Assembly (NCBI GenBank): GCA_913057785.1
Contig: CAJXPD010000005.1
Location: 24,394 to 88,393, forward strand
DNA length: 64,000 bases
Direction: 5' to 3'
From: an uncultured Lewinella sp.
Lineage (GTDB): Bacteria > Bacteroidota > Bacteroidia > Chitinophagales > Saprospiraceae
The stretch's first letter is position 1. Each line of letters begins with the position of its first letter. The notes under the pieces are model-generated. The model was not told where the DNA came from and did not search any database. It saw only the letters and a list, made by a program, of their open reading frames with translations. This document shows positions 50,449 through 58,111 of this stretch, piece after piece. Made by a program: the position numbers and the translations under genes.

Positions 50449-51360
50449 TTATTGATACAGATCACCTTGCAAATATTTCAAGCCAGAGTCACAGATCACA
50501 GTTACAATCGTTTTTCCTGGCCCCAACACCTTTGCCCTTTGCAGCGCTGCCCAGACATTGGCTCCGGACGTTGCTCCACCAAACACACCTTCCTGCCTGG
50601 CCAACTGATGGGCCGTATGATAGGCATCTACATCTGATACGGCAACGATATCATCGATCAGATCTTTTCGGAGAATCGAGGGGACAAAAGAAAGACCAAT
50701 ACCTTCCAGTTTATGGGTTCCAGTGGTGCCCCCTCCAGAAATATTTCTTACGTTCAGCGGTTCTACGGCTACGGTGCGTAGGTGTGGAATGGCAGCCTTT
50801 AATACTTCGGAATTACCAGAAATACAGCCACCTCCTCCTACTGCCATTACAAATTCATCGATCTCCGTTCCCAAGGAAGCTATGATCTCTTTCCCCATTC
50901 CGTGATAACCACGTTTGTTGTCCAGGTTATGTACTTGGTTTGGCCAAAAGGTATTCGAAGCTTGTGCAAGTTCCTTGGCGCGACTGATCATCTGGTCAAT
51001 GATAGCGGCAGTCAACTTCCTATCTTTTGCTGGGATCAGCTCAACGCTAGCACCAAAGGCCCTCATCGTCTGTATCTTCTCTTCCGCAAAGGCGTCAGAG
51101 GATACGAAATGAGCTTTGTATCCTTTCATAGCGCATACCATTGCTAATGAGCTGCCCGTACTGCCTCCAGTATATTCCACTAGGCAGCTTCCCGGTTTCA
51201 ATTCGCCTCTCTTTTCAGCTCCTTGAATCATGGAAAGGGCCATGCGGTCTTTCATACTGCCCGTGGGATTGGCACCTTCAATTTTTACATAAACACTGGC
51301 CGAATCTCGATCTGTCAGACGATTCAGTTTCAGTAATGGAGTGTTTCCGATTGAACTCAT
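50449..51360 (-). CDS. PLP-dependent cysteine synthase-family protein
   Basis: This 303-residue protein has the fold-type II PLP lysine K37 in NPTGSMKDRMALSM, the pyridoxal-substrate loop VEYTGGSTGSSLAM, the phosphate-binding VGGGGCISGNSEVL and GVFGGATSGANVWAAL near the end. Biosynthetic CysK/CysM carry TSGNTG in the substrate loop; here it is TGGSTG, so the substrate may differ (for example cystathionine or another O-acetyl or O-phospho amino acid). No cysE or sulfide-assimilation gene is nearby. It starts 4 bp after the MarR gene, forming a two-gene operon controlled by the palindromes at 51863-51907. Confidence 0.85.
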   Translation of the reverse strand: MSSIGNTPLLKLNRLTDRDSASVYVKIEGANPTGSMKDRMALSMIQGAEKRGELKPGSCLVEYTGGSTGSSLAMVCAMKGYKAHFVSSDAFAEEKIQTMRAFGASVELIPAKDRKLTAAIIDQMISRAKELAQASNTFWPNQVHNLDNKRGYHGMGKEIIASLGTEIDEFVMAVGGGGCISGNSEVLKAAIPHLRTVAVEPLNVRNISGGGTTGTHKLEGIGLSFVPSILRKDLIDDIVAVSDVDAYHTAHQLARQEGVFGGATSGANVWAALQRAKVLGPGKTIVTVICDSGLKYLQGDLYQ

Positions 51361-51364
51361 GTTT

Positions 51365-51853
51365 TTATCTTTTAGAGGATAGCTTTTTTAGCACTCTATT
51401 TGCAAACGCCTCCGCCTGCTGTTCCTCTTCAAAGGCAGTTAACCCTTGGAGAAAAGCGGTATTGCTCTCCAACATTTCTGCAATGCTGCGCTGCCCAGCT
51501 TCCCACACTTTCTTGAATTGCGGTAGGCGTTCTTTGGTCTTAGCTGAGAGCCGAATTAGTTTTCTCCGTTGATCTTCAGGGTCTAAGGTGAATTCTATGT
51601 ACCCCTTGACTTTCATCTTATTTAGAATTTTGGTGATGGCCGCTTGCGAGTACTGCATGGCAATTGCTATCTCTGTCATCGTTGAAATCTCCTGTTCTTC
51701 TAACCATAGAAAGATCAAGTGCCAGCTGGGCTCAATGTCTAGTCCTTTTTCTTGATACAAGACCCTGATGCTGTAGGATATGCTATCACTAAGCCTTTTT
51801 AGGCGAGCGGTCACCCCCAGATGGCCAATGTCCCTCAAAAAATCATTTGACAT
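51365..51853 (-). CDS. MarR-family transcriptional regulator
   Basis: This 162-residue winged helix has an N-terminal dimer helix (LGVTARLKRLSDSISYSIRVLYQEKGLDIEPSWHLIFLWLEEQE), recognition region (STMTEIAIAMQYSQAAITKILNKMKVKGYIEFTLDPEDQRRKLIRLSAKTKERLP) and a C-terminal helix that returns to the dimer interface. The wing with DPEDQRRKLIRL is typical. Two copies of a 14-bp perfect palindrome lie 9-54 bp upstream of its ATG, so autorepression is very likely, with the PLP enzyme gene co-regulated. The inducer is unknown; many MarR proteins sense phenolics or oxidants, and no Cys sensor is obvious here. Confidence 0.9.
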   Translation of the reverse strand: MSNDFLRDIGHLGVTARLKRLSDSISYSIRVLYQEKGLDIEPSWHLIFLWLEEQEISTMTEIAIAMQYSQAAITKILNKMKVKGYIEFTLDPEDQRRKLIRLSAKTKERLPQFKKVWEAGQRSIAEMLESNTAFLQGLTAFEEEQQAEAFANRVLKKLSSKR

Positions 51854-51862
51854 AGTGGTATA

Positions 51863-51907
51863 CTTAACTAGTTAAGCAAAAGTAAGTAAAAAACTTAACT
51901 AGTTAAG
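51863..51907. promoter_or_regulatory. Twin perfect palindromic operators of the MarR gene
   Basis: CTTAACTAGTTAAG occurs at 51863-51876 and again at 51894-51907, both perfect palindromes, with centres 31 bp apart, about three helical turns on the same DNA face. They lie just upstream of the MarR start at 51853, as expected for autorepression with two cooperative dimers. Both copies also share a preceding A and are AT-rich around. Confidence 0.85.
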
Positions 51908-51962
51908 GAATTATTTTAGCTATCGACGTAATAGGGGAGGGCAGGACGAGGAGGCCACTCCT

Positions 51963-52358
51963 CTAAGTGTGGTCACCTTGCTGTTGGAAAGTCAGAACAT
52001 AGCCGTCCAGGTCCCGCATGGAGAAATCTGTGGCACCGCATGGCGTAAGGTGCGGGTGGTTTAAGGTTTGGCACTGTTGTAGTACATGCGAATAAGTAGC
52101 CTGAATATCATTCACGTGAAAACAGAGCAACATACTACCACCCATAGGCTGGCCTCGCAGGAAGGGAGATTCCTGTTTTTGTTTTTCTTCTTCTTTTAAG
52201 GATAATTGGAATCCCTGCAAGTTTAGCAGCACCCAATACATCTTGTCCTCGTCCTTGTCCTCCATGATTTTTTCAAAGCCTAAAATATCTTGGTAGAAGG
52301 CCAGACTGCGCTCCACATCTTGGACAGTTAACTCAACGATAGATTGGTGGATTTGCAT
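51963..52358 (-). CDS. VOC-family (glyoxalase/bleomycin-resistance fold) protein
   Basis: This 131-residue protein has the paired beta-alpha-beta-beta-beta units of the vicinal oxygen chelate fold: HQSIVELTVQDVERSLAFYQDILGFEKIMEDKDEDKMYWVLLNLQGFQLSL, then LCFHVNDIQATYSHVLQQCQTLNHPHLTPCGATDFSMRDLDGYVLTF. His at the first strand and the terminal DLDGYVL are normal. The substrate is not readable; members include glyoxalase I, dioxygenases and antibiotic-binding proteins. It follows the HIT gene by 42 bp on the same strand, so the two may be co-transcribed. Confidence 0.85.
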   Translation of the reverse strand: MQIHQSIVELTVQDVERSLAFYQDILGFEKIMEDKDEDKMYWVLLNLQGFQLSLKEEEKQKQESPFLRGQPMGGSMLLCFHVNDIQATYSHVLQQCQTLNHPHLTPCGATDFSMRDLDGYVLTFQQQGDHT

Positions 52359-52400
52359 ATTTACACTTTTGATCTAGAAATACAGATTCATCGGATAGAA

Positions 52401-52802
52401 TTATTGCAATGACTCTAACATAGCATCAAAATCGCCACGCCATTCCGGATAGGTTGTCCACTGTATATCTAGGTCATCTCCATGGCTACGTGGCACAATA
52501 TGGACATGCCAATGGAAAACCGTTTGCTGAGCTGCTGCTCCTGCATTCGTGATAATCTGAATATCCTCTATGCCAAGTTTAAGTCGATATAGATTGGATA
52601 CCTCCTGGGTAAGCGCCATCACCTGTTGCATCGCTTGAGGCTCTACATCGAAGATGTTTACATAGTGGGATTTAGGGATCACTAGGGTATGATAGCGGCT
52701 AACGGAGTTGATATTTAAGAAGGCGTAGGCATGCTCGTTTTCTCGCACCTTCCATGAAGGTGAGGTCCCGGCAGCAACTTTGCAAAAGATGCAATCATCC
52801 AT
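52401..52802 (-). CDS. HIT-family nucleotide hydrolase
   Basis: I choose the ATG at 52802 (MDDCIFCKVAAG), the standard start of the family, over the in-frame ATG at 52865. The 133-residue protein has DCIFCKVAAGTSPSW at the N-terminus, VSRYHTLVIPKSHYVNIFDVEP in the middle, and the histidine triad HWHVHIVPR (H-x-H-x-H) as catalytic site. The CIFC pair is common in the Hint branch with zinc. It would hydrolyse AMP-lysine or dinucleotide-type phosphoramidates in the cytosol, a housekeeping role. It is divergent from the GntP permease. Confidence 0.92.
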   Translation of the reverse strand: MDDCIFCKVAAGTSPSWKVRENEHAYAFLNINSVSRYHTLVIPKSHYVNIFDVEPQAMQQVMALTQEVSNLYRLKLGIEDIQIITNAGAAAQQTVFHWHVHIVPRSHGDDLDIQWTTYPEWRGDFDAMLESLQ

Positions 52803-52957
52803 AAGGGGATTGAGGTTAGTGATGAAAATGAGATTCTTTACTGGTGGCTGGACAAAAATTAACAAGCTCTGACCACATTTTAACCAAAGTAGTACAAATC
52901 TCTCCCTAAGATAGGGAAGCTACTTACTTTTATCCCTTTCATAAGGAATTGAAACTC

Positions 52958-54289
52958 ATGATCTACAATCTAGTCCTTTTAATTGCGGTCCTCCTGATTT
53001 TGATTTTGGCGGTTTCCAGATGGAAAATGCATCCTTTCATGGCGCTGCTATTAGCAGCTTTGATGCTAGGCTTATCGCTAGGAATGGGAGGTGCAGAAAC
53101 TGTTGAGGTGGTACTTCAGGGCTTTAGCAATACCTTGAAATGGATTGCAGTGGTAGTTATTTTAGGTGCCTTTATTGGGGAAGTTTTACGGGAGACGAGA
53201 GGGGCACTGCGGATTTCAGATTGGGTTGTGAAGTGGGTAGGGGAACGCAAATTACCCTGGGCAATGGGTATTACAGGTTATTTAGTATCTATTCCCGTAT
53301 TTGTAGATGTAGCCTATATCGTATTGCAGCCTGTAACTGAGGCACTGGCAGTCAGAACCAAGAAACCGATCCTTGTCGTCGGATTGGCTTTGACCGCCGG
53401 TTTAACCGTTTCACATACTCTGATCCCGCCCACTCCAGGTCCTTTGGCTGTAGCTTCCTTGCTTGAGGCTGACATTGGCAGATTGTTGCTTATCAATGCA
53501 TTTGTAGGATGCCTAGCTATGATCGGCGGAATTTATTGGGCAATCACCTACGTGAAAAAGTATCGACTCGATTATGATGACCAGCTGGCTAGCCAACAAC
53601 AACTGGTTGCGGAATTACCACCAGAGAGTGATCCGAAACAGTCGGTGCTCCTTGATCTTTTACCCATTTTGGTGCCGATTGTATTGATGGGCCTTGGGGC
53701 TTTTTACAAATCAAGAGATGGCTTCCTGGGCGGCTTGATCGGCCTGATCAGTACGCCTATGATGGCGGTCCTAATTGGAGCTGCCATCGCCTGGTTGCAA
53801 TTTCATCGATCCAAATCCAAGACCACCAGCAACCAATTGGTAGAGCAAGCCATTATCAAATCCGCGCTGGTTATTATGATCACAGGAGCGGGAGGGGCAT
53901 TTGGATTCGTCATCCGGGAGAGTGGTATTCAAGATAACTTGGCAGCCTTTTTTGTCGATCTACCTTTTCTCGGTTTTTTGCTGCCCTTTTTGGTTGCTGC
54001 CATTCTGACCACTGCAACGGGTTCGATTACGGTGTCATTGATTGGTACCGCTTCTATTATGGGACCGATGGCGGGTAGCATGCCCTATTCTCCCGAAATG
54101 ATGGCTGCATTAATCGGCTGCGGTTCTTTCTGTGTTTTTCATGCCAATTCTAGCTTCTTCTGGCTGCTCAATCGCCTACATGAGGTGCCGGTGGCTACAT
54201 TGTACCGTACCTATACGACTCAATCTTTGGTCATGGCAATATCCGGGCTCATTGGAGTCGCGATCCTTTGGCTTCTTGGTGTGCATTGA
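52958..54289 (+). CDS. GntP-family gluconate/sugar-acid permease
   Basis: The ATG at 52958 follows an AAGGAA ribosome-binding sequence by about 9 bases; a TTG at 52949 is a poorer choice. The 443-residue inner-membrane protein has about 12-14 helices with GntP landmarks: WKMHPFMALLLAALMLGLSLGMG, the loop RISDWVVKWVGERKLPWAMG, LTAGLTVSHTLIPPTPGPLAVA, and late ATGSITVSLIGTASIMGPM and CGSFCVFHANSSFFWLL. Family members import gluconate, fructuronate, glycerate and related acids by H+ symport. It may take up sugar acids linked to the dehydratase-like enzyme 4 kb away; that link is inference. Confidence 0.88.
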   Translation: MIYNLVLLIAVLLILILAVSRWKMHPFMALLLAALMLGLSLGMGGAETVEVVLQGFSNTLKWIAVVVILGAFIGEVLRETRGALRISDWVVKWVGERKLPWAMGITGYLVSIPVFVDVAYIVLQPVTEALAVRTKKPILVVGLALTAGLTVSHTLIPPTPGPLAVASLLEADIGRLLLINAFVGCLAMIGGIYWAITYVKKYRLDYDDQLASQQQLVAELPPESDPKQSVLLDLLPILVPIVLMGLGAFYKSRDGFLGGLIGLISTPMMAVLIGAAIAWLQFHRSKSKTTSNQLVEQAIIKSALVIMITGAGGAFGFVIRESGIQDNLAAFFVDLPFLGFLLPFLVAAILTTATGSITVSLIGTASIMGPMAGSMPYSPEMMAALIGCGSFCVFHANSSFFWLLNRLHEVPVATLYRTYTTQSLVMAISGLIGVAILWLLGVH

Positions 54290-54379
54290 GCCCCTTATAT
54301 CAGGACAGACAGGCGCTAGTGTCTTAATTACAATCCTCCCTGCATTGTCTAGGCTATCAGACTCTTTCTACTAATAATT

Positions 54380-54442
54380 TTACTACAAATAGGAATTAAC
54401 TATAAAATGGCTTACTTTTGTATTACTACAAATAGGAATTAA
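54380..54442 (+). promoter_or_regulatory. Twin 20-bp repeats flanking a -7 element before the second FtsX gene
   Basis: TTACTACAAATAGGAATTAA occurs at 54380-54399 and again at 54423-54442, 43 bp apart (about four helical turns). Between them TACTTTTG at 54413-54420 is an exact TAnnTTTG -7 element. The second copy ends two bases before the ATG at 54445, so the leader would be short. The arrangement fits a promoter with repressor sites on both sides. Confidence 0.65.
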
Positions 54443-54444
54443 TT

Positions 54445-57054
54445 ATGCCTCCAAGCTTTCTACTTCGTTTTTTCAAATGGTTCTGTCATCCAGATTTACA
54501 TCCTTATATAGAAGGAGATTTAATAGAATTGTATCAAGAACGAGTGGAACAGCACGGCAAGAAGAAAGCAGATAGGAGGTTTCTTCTAGATGTCCTATTG
54601 CTCTTTCGGCCTGGGATCATCAGGCCTTTCGGAAAACGGAAAACCATCAATGACATGGCGCTGCTGAAAAGTAATGTAAAAGTTGGACTTAGGAATCTTA
54701 AGCGAGATACCGTTAAAACAGCAATTAACGTGACTAGTCTCGCAATTGGTTTGGCTGCGACCTTTATCATGACCCTTTTCATTTTGGATGAGTTGAGTTA
54801 TGATAAATTCCATGAGGATGGTGAGCGAATCTATCGAATTAGCAAACGCTATTTCAATGGAGATAAAGTGGTAGAAACTGTGCCTTTCCGAACCTATTTA
54901 CTAGATAGAATGGCTGAAGAGGTTCCGCTTATTGAAAGCACGACCACCCTCAAACCTTTTGGAACTCAACAACAGCTAGGGATAGGGGACAAGGTGTTTA
55001 CTGAGAACCAAGTAGCCTTCGTTGACTCTAATTTTTTTGGATTCTTTTCCTTCCCTTTATTGGAAGGGGATCGTCAATCGGTTTTGGCTTCACCCTATAC
55101 CGTAGCGATCTCGAAACGCAAAGCTGATGAGTATTTCAAGGACAAGTCCCCAATAGGAGAGACGATGACTATTGAAGGAGCCTACGATAAAATCGGCTTT
55201 ACGGCTCGCGTAACGGGTGTGTTTGAAGATATGCCACAGAACAGCCACTTCCAATTTGATCTTTTAGTGTCTATGAAAACGGGAGAGCTTGAAAATGAAC
55301 GAAGAGGCATTTATAGCTTTCCTATAAAATATGGGTATCTCAAACTGCATCCTGCTCAACACATTGCAGCCGTGAATGAGTTGATCCCATTGATTGAAGA
55401 AAAATATGCCCCATCCTTCTATGCAGACTACGACATGCATCTCTGTACGCAGGCCCTTTTCGACATACATCTTAGATCTCAACGCGAAAGAGAATTGGCA
55501 AGAAATGGGGACCTTAGGCAGATCTATATATTTTCCGCTATTGCCTTATTGGTTTTACTGATTGCCAGCTTTAATTATGTGAATCTAACAACTGCCATGG
55601 CTACCGAAAAAGCGAATGAAATAGGAGTTAGAAGAACGATTGGAGCAAGCAGAAGGCAATTAATAGGGCAGTTTCTGACTGAAGCTGGTTTGACAACCTC
55701 TATTGCCTTAATCCTCGCCTTCATAGTAATCCAGATCATCCTGCCTTATTTCAATGCTTTTCCGGGCAAAAATCTAGGACTTGATTTGACTAAAATCCGG
55801 CTGCTTCTTGCTTTTCTATCAATCACTACAGCTGTGAGTCTTTTAGCAGGCATTTACCCCGCTCTGGTACTCTCTGGCACCCGCCTAAAACTAACTCTAT
55901 CCCGCATGAGGACTTCATCGGTAAGAAGGGCCTTAGTGGTGCTGCAATTTGGTATTTCCTCTATTTTGATAATTGGTAGTATTGTCATCTTCAATCAATG
56001 GAGGATGCTCAGCAACCAGCAGTATTCCTTCCAACCGGAAGAAATACTAAACATACCAGTAAGTTCATTACAGATCAGGAACAATTACCCCCTAATTAAG
56101 GAAGAATTGCTAAGACATCCAGAGATCAAGATGGTCGCTGGTAGCAATAAGGATTTCATTGCTGAGCTCAAATCATTCAATGGTTTAACGCTACCGGGCC
56201 GGGAAGGGTATATCGATATGTATTATGCGACTATTGATGCAGATTTCTTTGATCTTTATGACAAGAAGATGATCAATGGACGGAATTTTATTGATTATTC
56301 TGCGGATTCGCTGGGAGGTATTATCCTCAATGAAGCCGCCGTCAAATTACTTGGCTATACCGCTGACGACGTGTTGGGACTGAAATTGGAAGTGTACGAC
56401 GGTTATTCTCCTCAAGTTATCGGAGTGACGGAGGATTTTCAGTACCAATCTTTACACGGTAAGGTCGTACCCATGTATTTTCAATTGCTCCAGTCAACAG
56501 AGGTAGAGGATCAGCTGAAAGTGATTACCGTCAAGCTTAATACAGACCGATTGTCGACTTCCTTAGCAGCAATCCAAGATATATTTAAGCAATTTGATGA
56601 GAATGCAACATTCGATTACAGCTTTCTAGAGGAAGATATCGAATTGGCCTATCAAGAAGAGGAGCGTTTTTCCCAAATATTAGCCTTAATGACGATCATT
56701 GGAATTCTCATTGCTTGCATGGGGGTATTTGGCATTACTACTGCCATTGCACACCAACGGCAAAAGGAATTTGGGGTACGCAAGGTGTTGGGCGCATCGA
56801 GTTGGAACATTTCCTTCCTTATTAATCAGGACTTTTTTAAGTTGATTCTATTGGCCAATGTTTTAGGCTTCCCCTTGGCTTATCTGGTGACTCAACATTG
56901 GCTACAAAATTTTGCAGCACGAATAGAGGTAGGTTTCCCTGTCTTTGTGATAAGCTTGCTTTGTTCCTGCGGTGTTGTAATCTTAGGGTCTAGTTACTGG
57001 TCCTTGAAAGCGGCGACATCTAATCCAGTGGATTCGATTAAGAACATAAGTTGA
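54445..57054 (+). CDS. FtsX/MacB-type ABC permease with N-terminal prefix domain, second copy
   Basis: This 869-residue protein is a paralog of the permease at 34985. The prefix FFKWFCHPDLHPYIEGDLIELYQERVEQHGKKKADRRFLLDVLLLFRP is followed by a first helix (AINVTSLAIGLAATFIMTLFILDEL), a MacB periplasmic domain (DKFHEDGERIYRISKRYF, VTGVFEDMPQNSHFQFD), and FtsX bundles (IYIFSAIALLVLLIASFNYVNLTTAMATEKANEIGVRRTIGASRRQLIGQF, then ILIACMGVFGITTAIAHQRQKEFGVRKVLGAS). No PadR or ATPase gene is next to it, in contrast to the first copy. The twin 20-bp repeats in its promoter suggest that a regulator acts here from elsewhere. The substrate is unknown. Confidence 0.87.
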   Translation: MPPSFLLRFFKWFCHPDLHPYIEGDLIELYQERVEQHGKKKADRRFLLDVLLLFRPGIIRPFGKRKTINDMALLKSNVKVGLRNLKRDTVKTAINVTSLAIGLAATFIMTLFILDELSYDKFHEDGERIYRISKRYFNGDKVVETVPFRTYLLDRMAEEVPLIESTTTLKPFGTQQQLGIGDKVFTENQVAFVDSNFFGFFSFPLLEGDRQSVLASPYTVAISKRKADEYFKDKSPIGETMTIEGAYDKIGFTARVTGVFEDMPQNSHFQFDLLVSMKTGELENERRGIYSFPIKYGYLKLHPAQHIAAVNELIPLIEEKYAPSFYADYDMHLCTQALFDIHLRSQRERELARNGDLRQIYIFSAIALLVLLIASFNYVNLTTAMATEKANEIGVRRTIGASRRQLIGQFLTEAGLTTSIALILAFIVIQIILPYFNAFPGKNLGLDLTKIRLLLAFLSITTAVSLLAGIYPALVLSGTRLKLTLSRMRTSSVRRALVVLQFGISSILIIGSIVIFNQWRMLSNQQYSFQPEEILNIPVSSLQIRNNYPLIKEELLRHPEIKMVAGSNKDFIAELKSFNGLTLPGREGYIDMYYATIDADFFDLYDKKMINGRNFIDYSADSLGGIILNEAAVKLLGYTADDVLGLKLEVYDGYSPQVIGVTEDFQYQSLHGKVVPMYFQLLQSTEVEDQLKVITVKLNTDRLSTSLAAIQDIFKQFDENATFDYSFLEEDIELAYQEEERFSQILALMTIIGILIACMGVFGITTAIAHQRQKEFGVRKVLGASSWNISFLINQDFFKLILLANVLGFPLAYLVTQHWLQNFAARIEVGFPVFVISLLCSCGVVILGSSYWSLKAATSNPVDSIKNIS

Positions 57055-57064
57055 TTTTCTGGGA

Positions 57065-57973
57065 CTACCATTTAACCCATTTTTCGACCTGCTCTATCCG
57101 ATCTTGATCCAATACCCTGATGAAGTATAGGCCTGCACTCAAGCCGGCAATAGGTAGTGTCGCTCTGGCAAAGACATTTTTCCGGCTCAACAGCACACGT
57201 CCTCGACTGTCGAAGATTTCAAGATTCACCGGATGATCTTTTAGGATGGTCACATTTAGTGTACTAGTGGCAGGAATTGGACTTAGTTTGATCAGTTTTT
57301 CTACTTGGGCATTTCGCTCCTGAGTATTAGTAAACTGACAATCGATGTTTACTAAAGAGAATTGACCTAAATTAGGATCTTCGTAGCAGCGTAAACGACC
57401 TTCAAAGCTACCATCGCATAGCCCATACAAGGCTGGCGTTAGACCCGTGTCGAAACCGACATTCTCTAGTACAACATTAGTGGGGACGCCACCGGCGAAA
57501 TCCATAGCCGAAGAAACATGTTGTACCCGCAAGCTATCACCATTCGCTAATGGATAGAAACTAATTGAGTCCACAATCACATTTACCGCTTCCAAAGCGC
57601 CAGTATCAATAGGATTCATTCGGTACATAACGTAGCTGGAATCTACGCCTACTCCAAAATCAAATTTGAGGTTGAAAGCATCATTGCGAGTATCGTAGAG
57701 ATAAACCATATGCTGATCCTGATACGTGAATTCCAAAGTGGGACGAAGATTACAAGTCTGGGCGCTTCTTCTCAGAATCTTAGCGCTTTGTCCATTGATC
57801 ATGGTATCACCAATAACTTCAATTTCACTAAAGCCAAGATTACCAGAAAACGCAGAACGAGTTTCCATGGTCCATTTAGCTCCAATGGGAGCCCACTCAT
57901 GTTGACCTAGGATCGAATTGCAAATAGGGAATAGGGTAATGGACAAGAAAAGTACCTTGTACAGATTATTCAT
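57065..57973 (-). CDS. Secreted protein with type IX secretion C-terminal sorting domain, function unknown
   Basis: This 302-residue protein has signal peptide NLYKVLFLSITLFPICNSILG, then a beta-rich domain of about 200 residues (WTMETRSAFSGNLGFSEIEVIGDTMINGQSAKILRRS, MVYLYDTRNDAFNLKFDFGVG). The last 75 residues form a type A sorting domain (KLIKLSPIPATSTLNVTI, PVNLEIFDSRGRVLLSRK, LPIAGLSAGLYFIRVLDQ). It should therefore be exported across the outer membrane and anchored or released. It ends 10 bp from the convergent FtsX gene and lies 138 bp downstream of the other sorted protein on the same strand, possibly one unit. Confidence 0.82.
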   Translation of the reverse strand: MNNLYKVLFLSITLFPICNSILGQHEWAPIGAKWTMETRSAFSGNLGFSEIEVIGDTMINGQSAKILRRSAQTCNLRPTLEFTYQDQHMVYLYDTRNDAFNLKFDFGVGVDSSYVMYRMNPIDTGALEAVNVIVDSISFYPLANGDSLRVQHVSSAMDFAGGVPTNVVLENVGFDTGLTPALYGLCDGSFEGRLRCYEDPNLGQFSLVNIDCQFTNTQERNAQVEKLIKLSPIPATSTLNVTILKDHPVNLEIFDSRGRVLLSRKNVFARATLPIAGLSAGLYFIRVLDQDRIEQVEKWVKW

Positions 57974-58111
57974 CTTTTGGGTTTTAGGCAGAGAAAAGCG
58001 CTAAAGCAGTGAGAACTGCTCTTGAATAATCATAAGTTACAAATTATAACAATATAGGTACGTGCTATTGCCGAGATTGCAATCCCCTTTGCAAAATCAA
58101 TCTTTAGCTAA

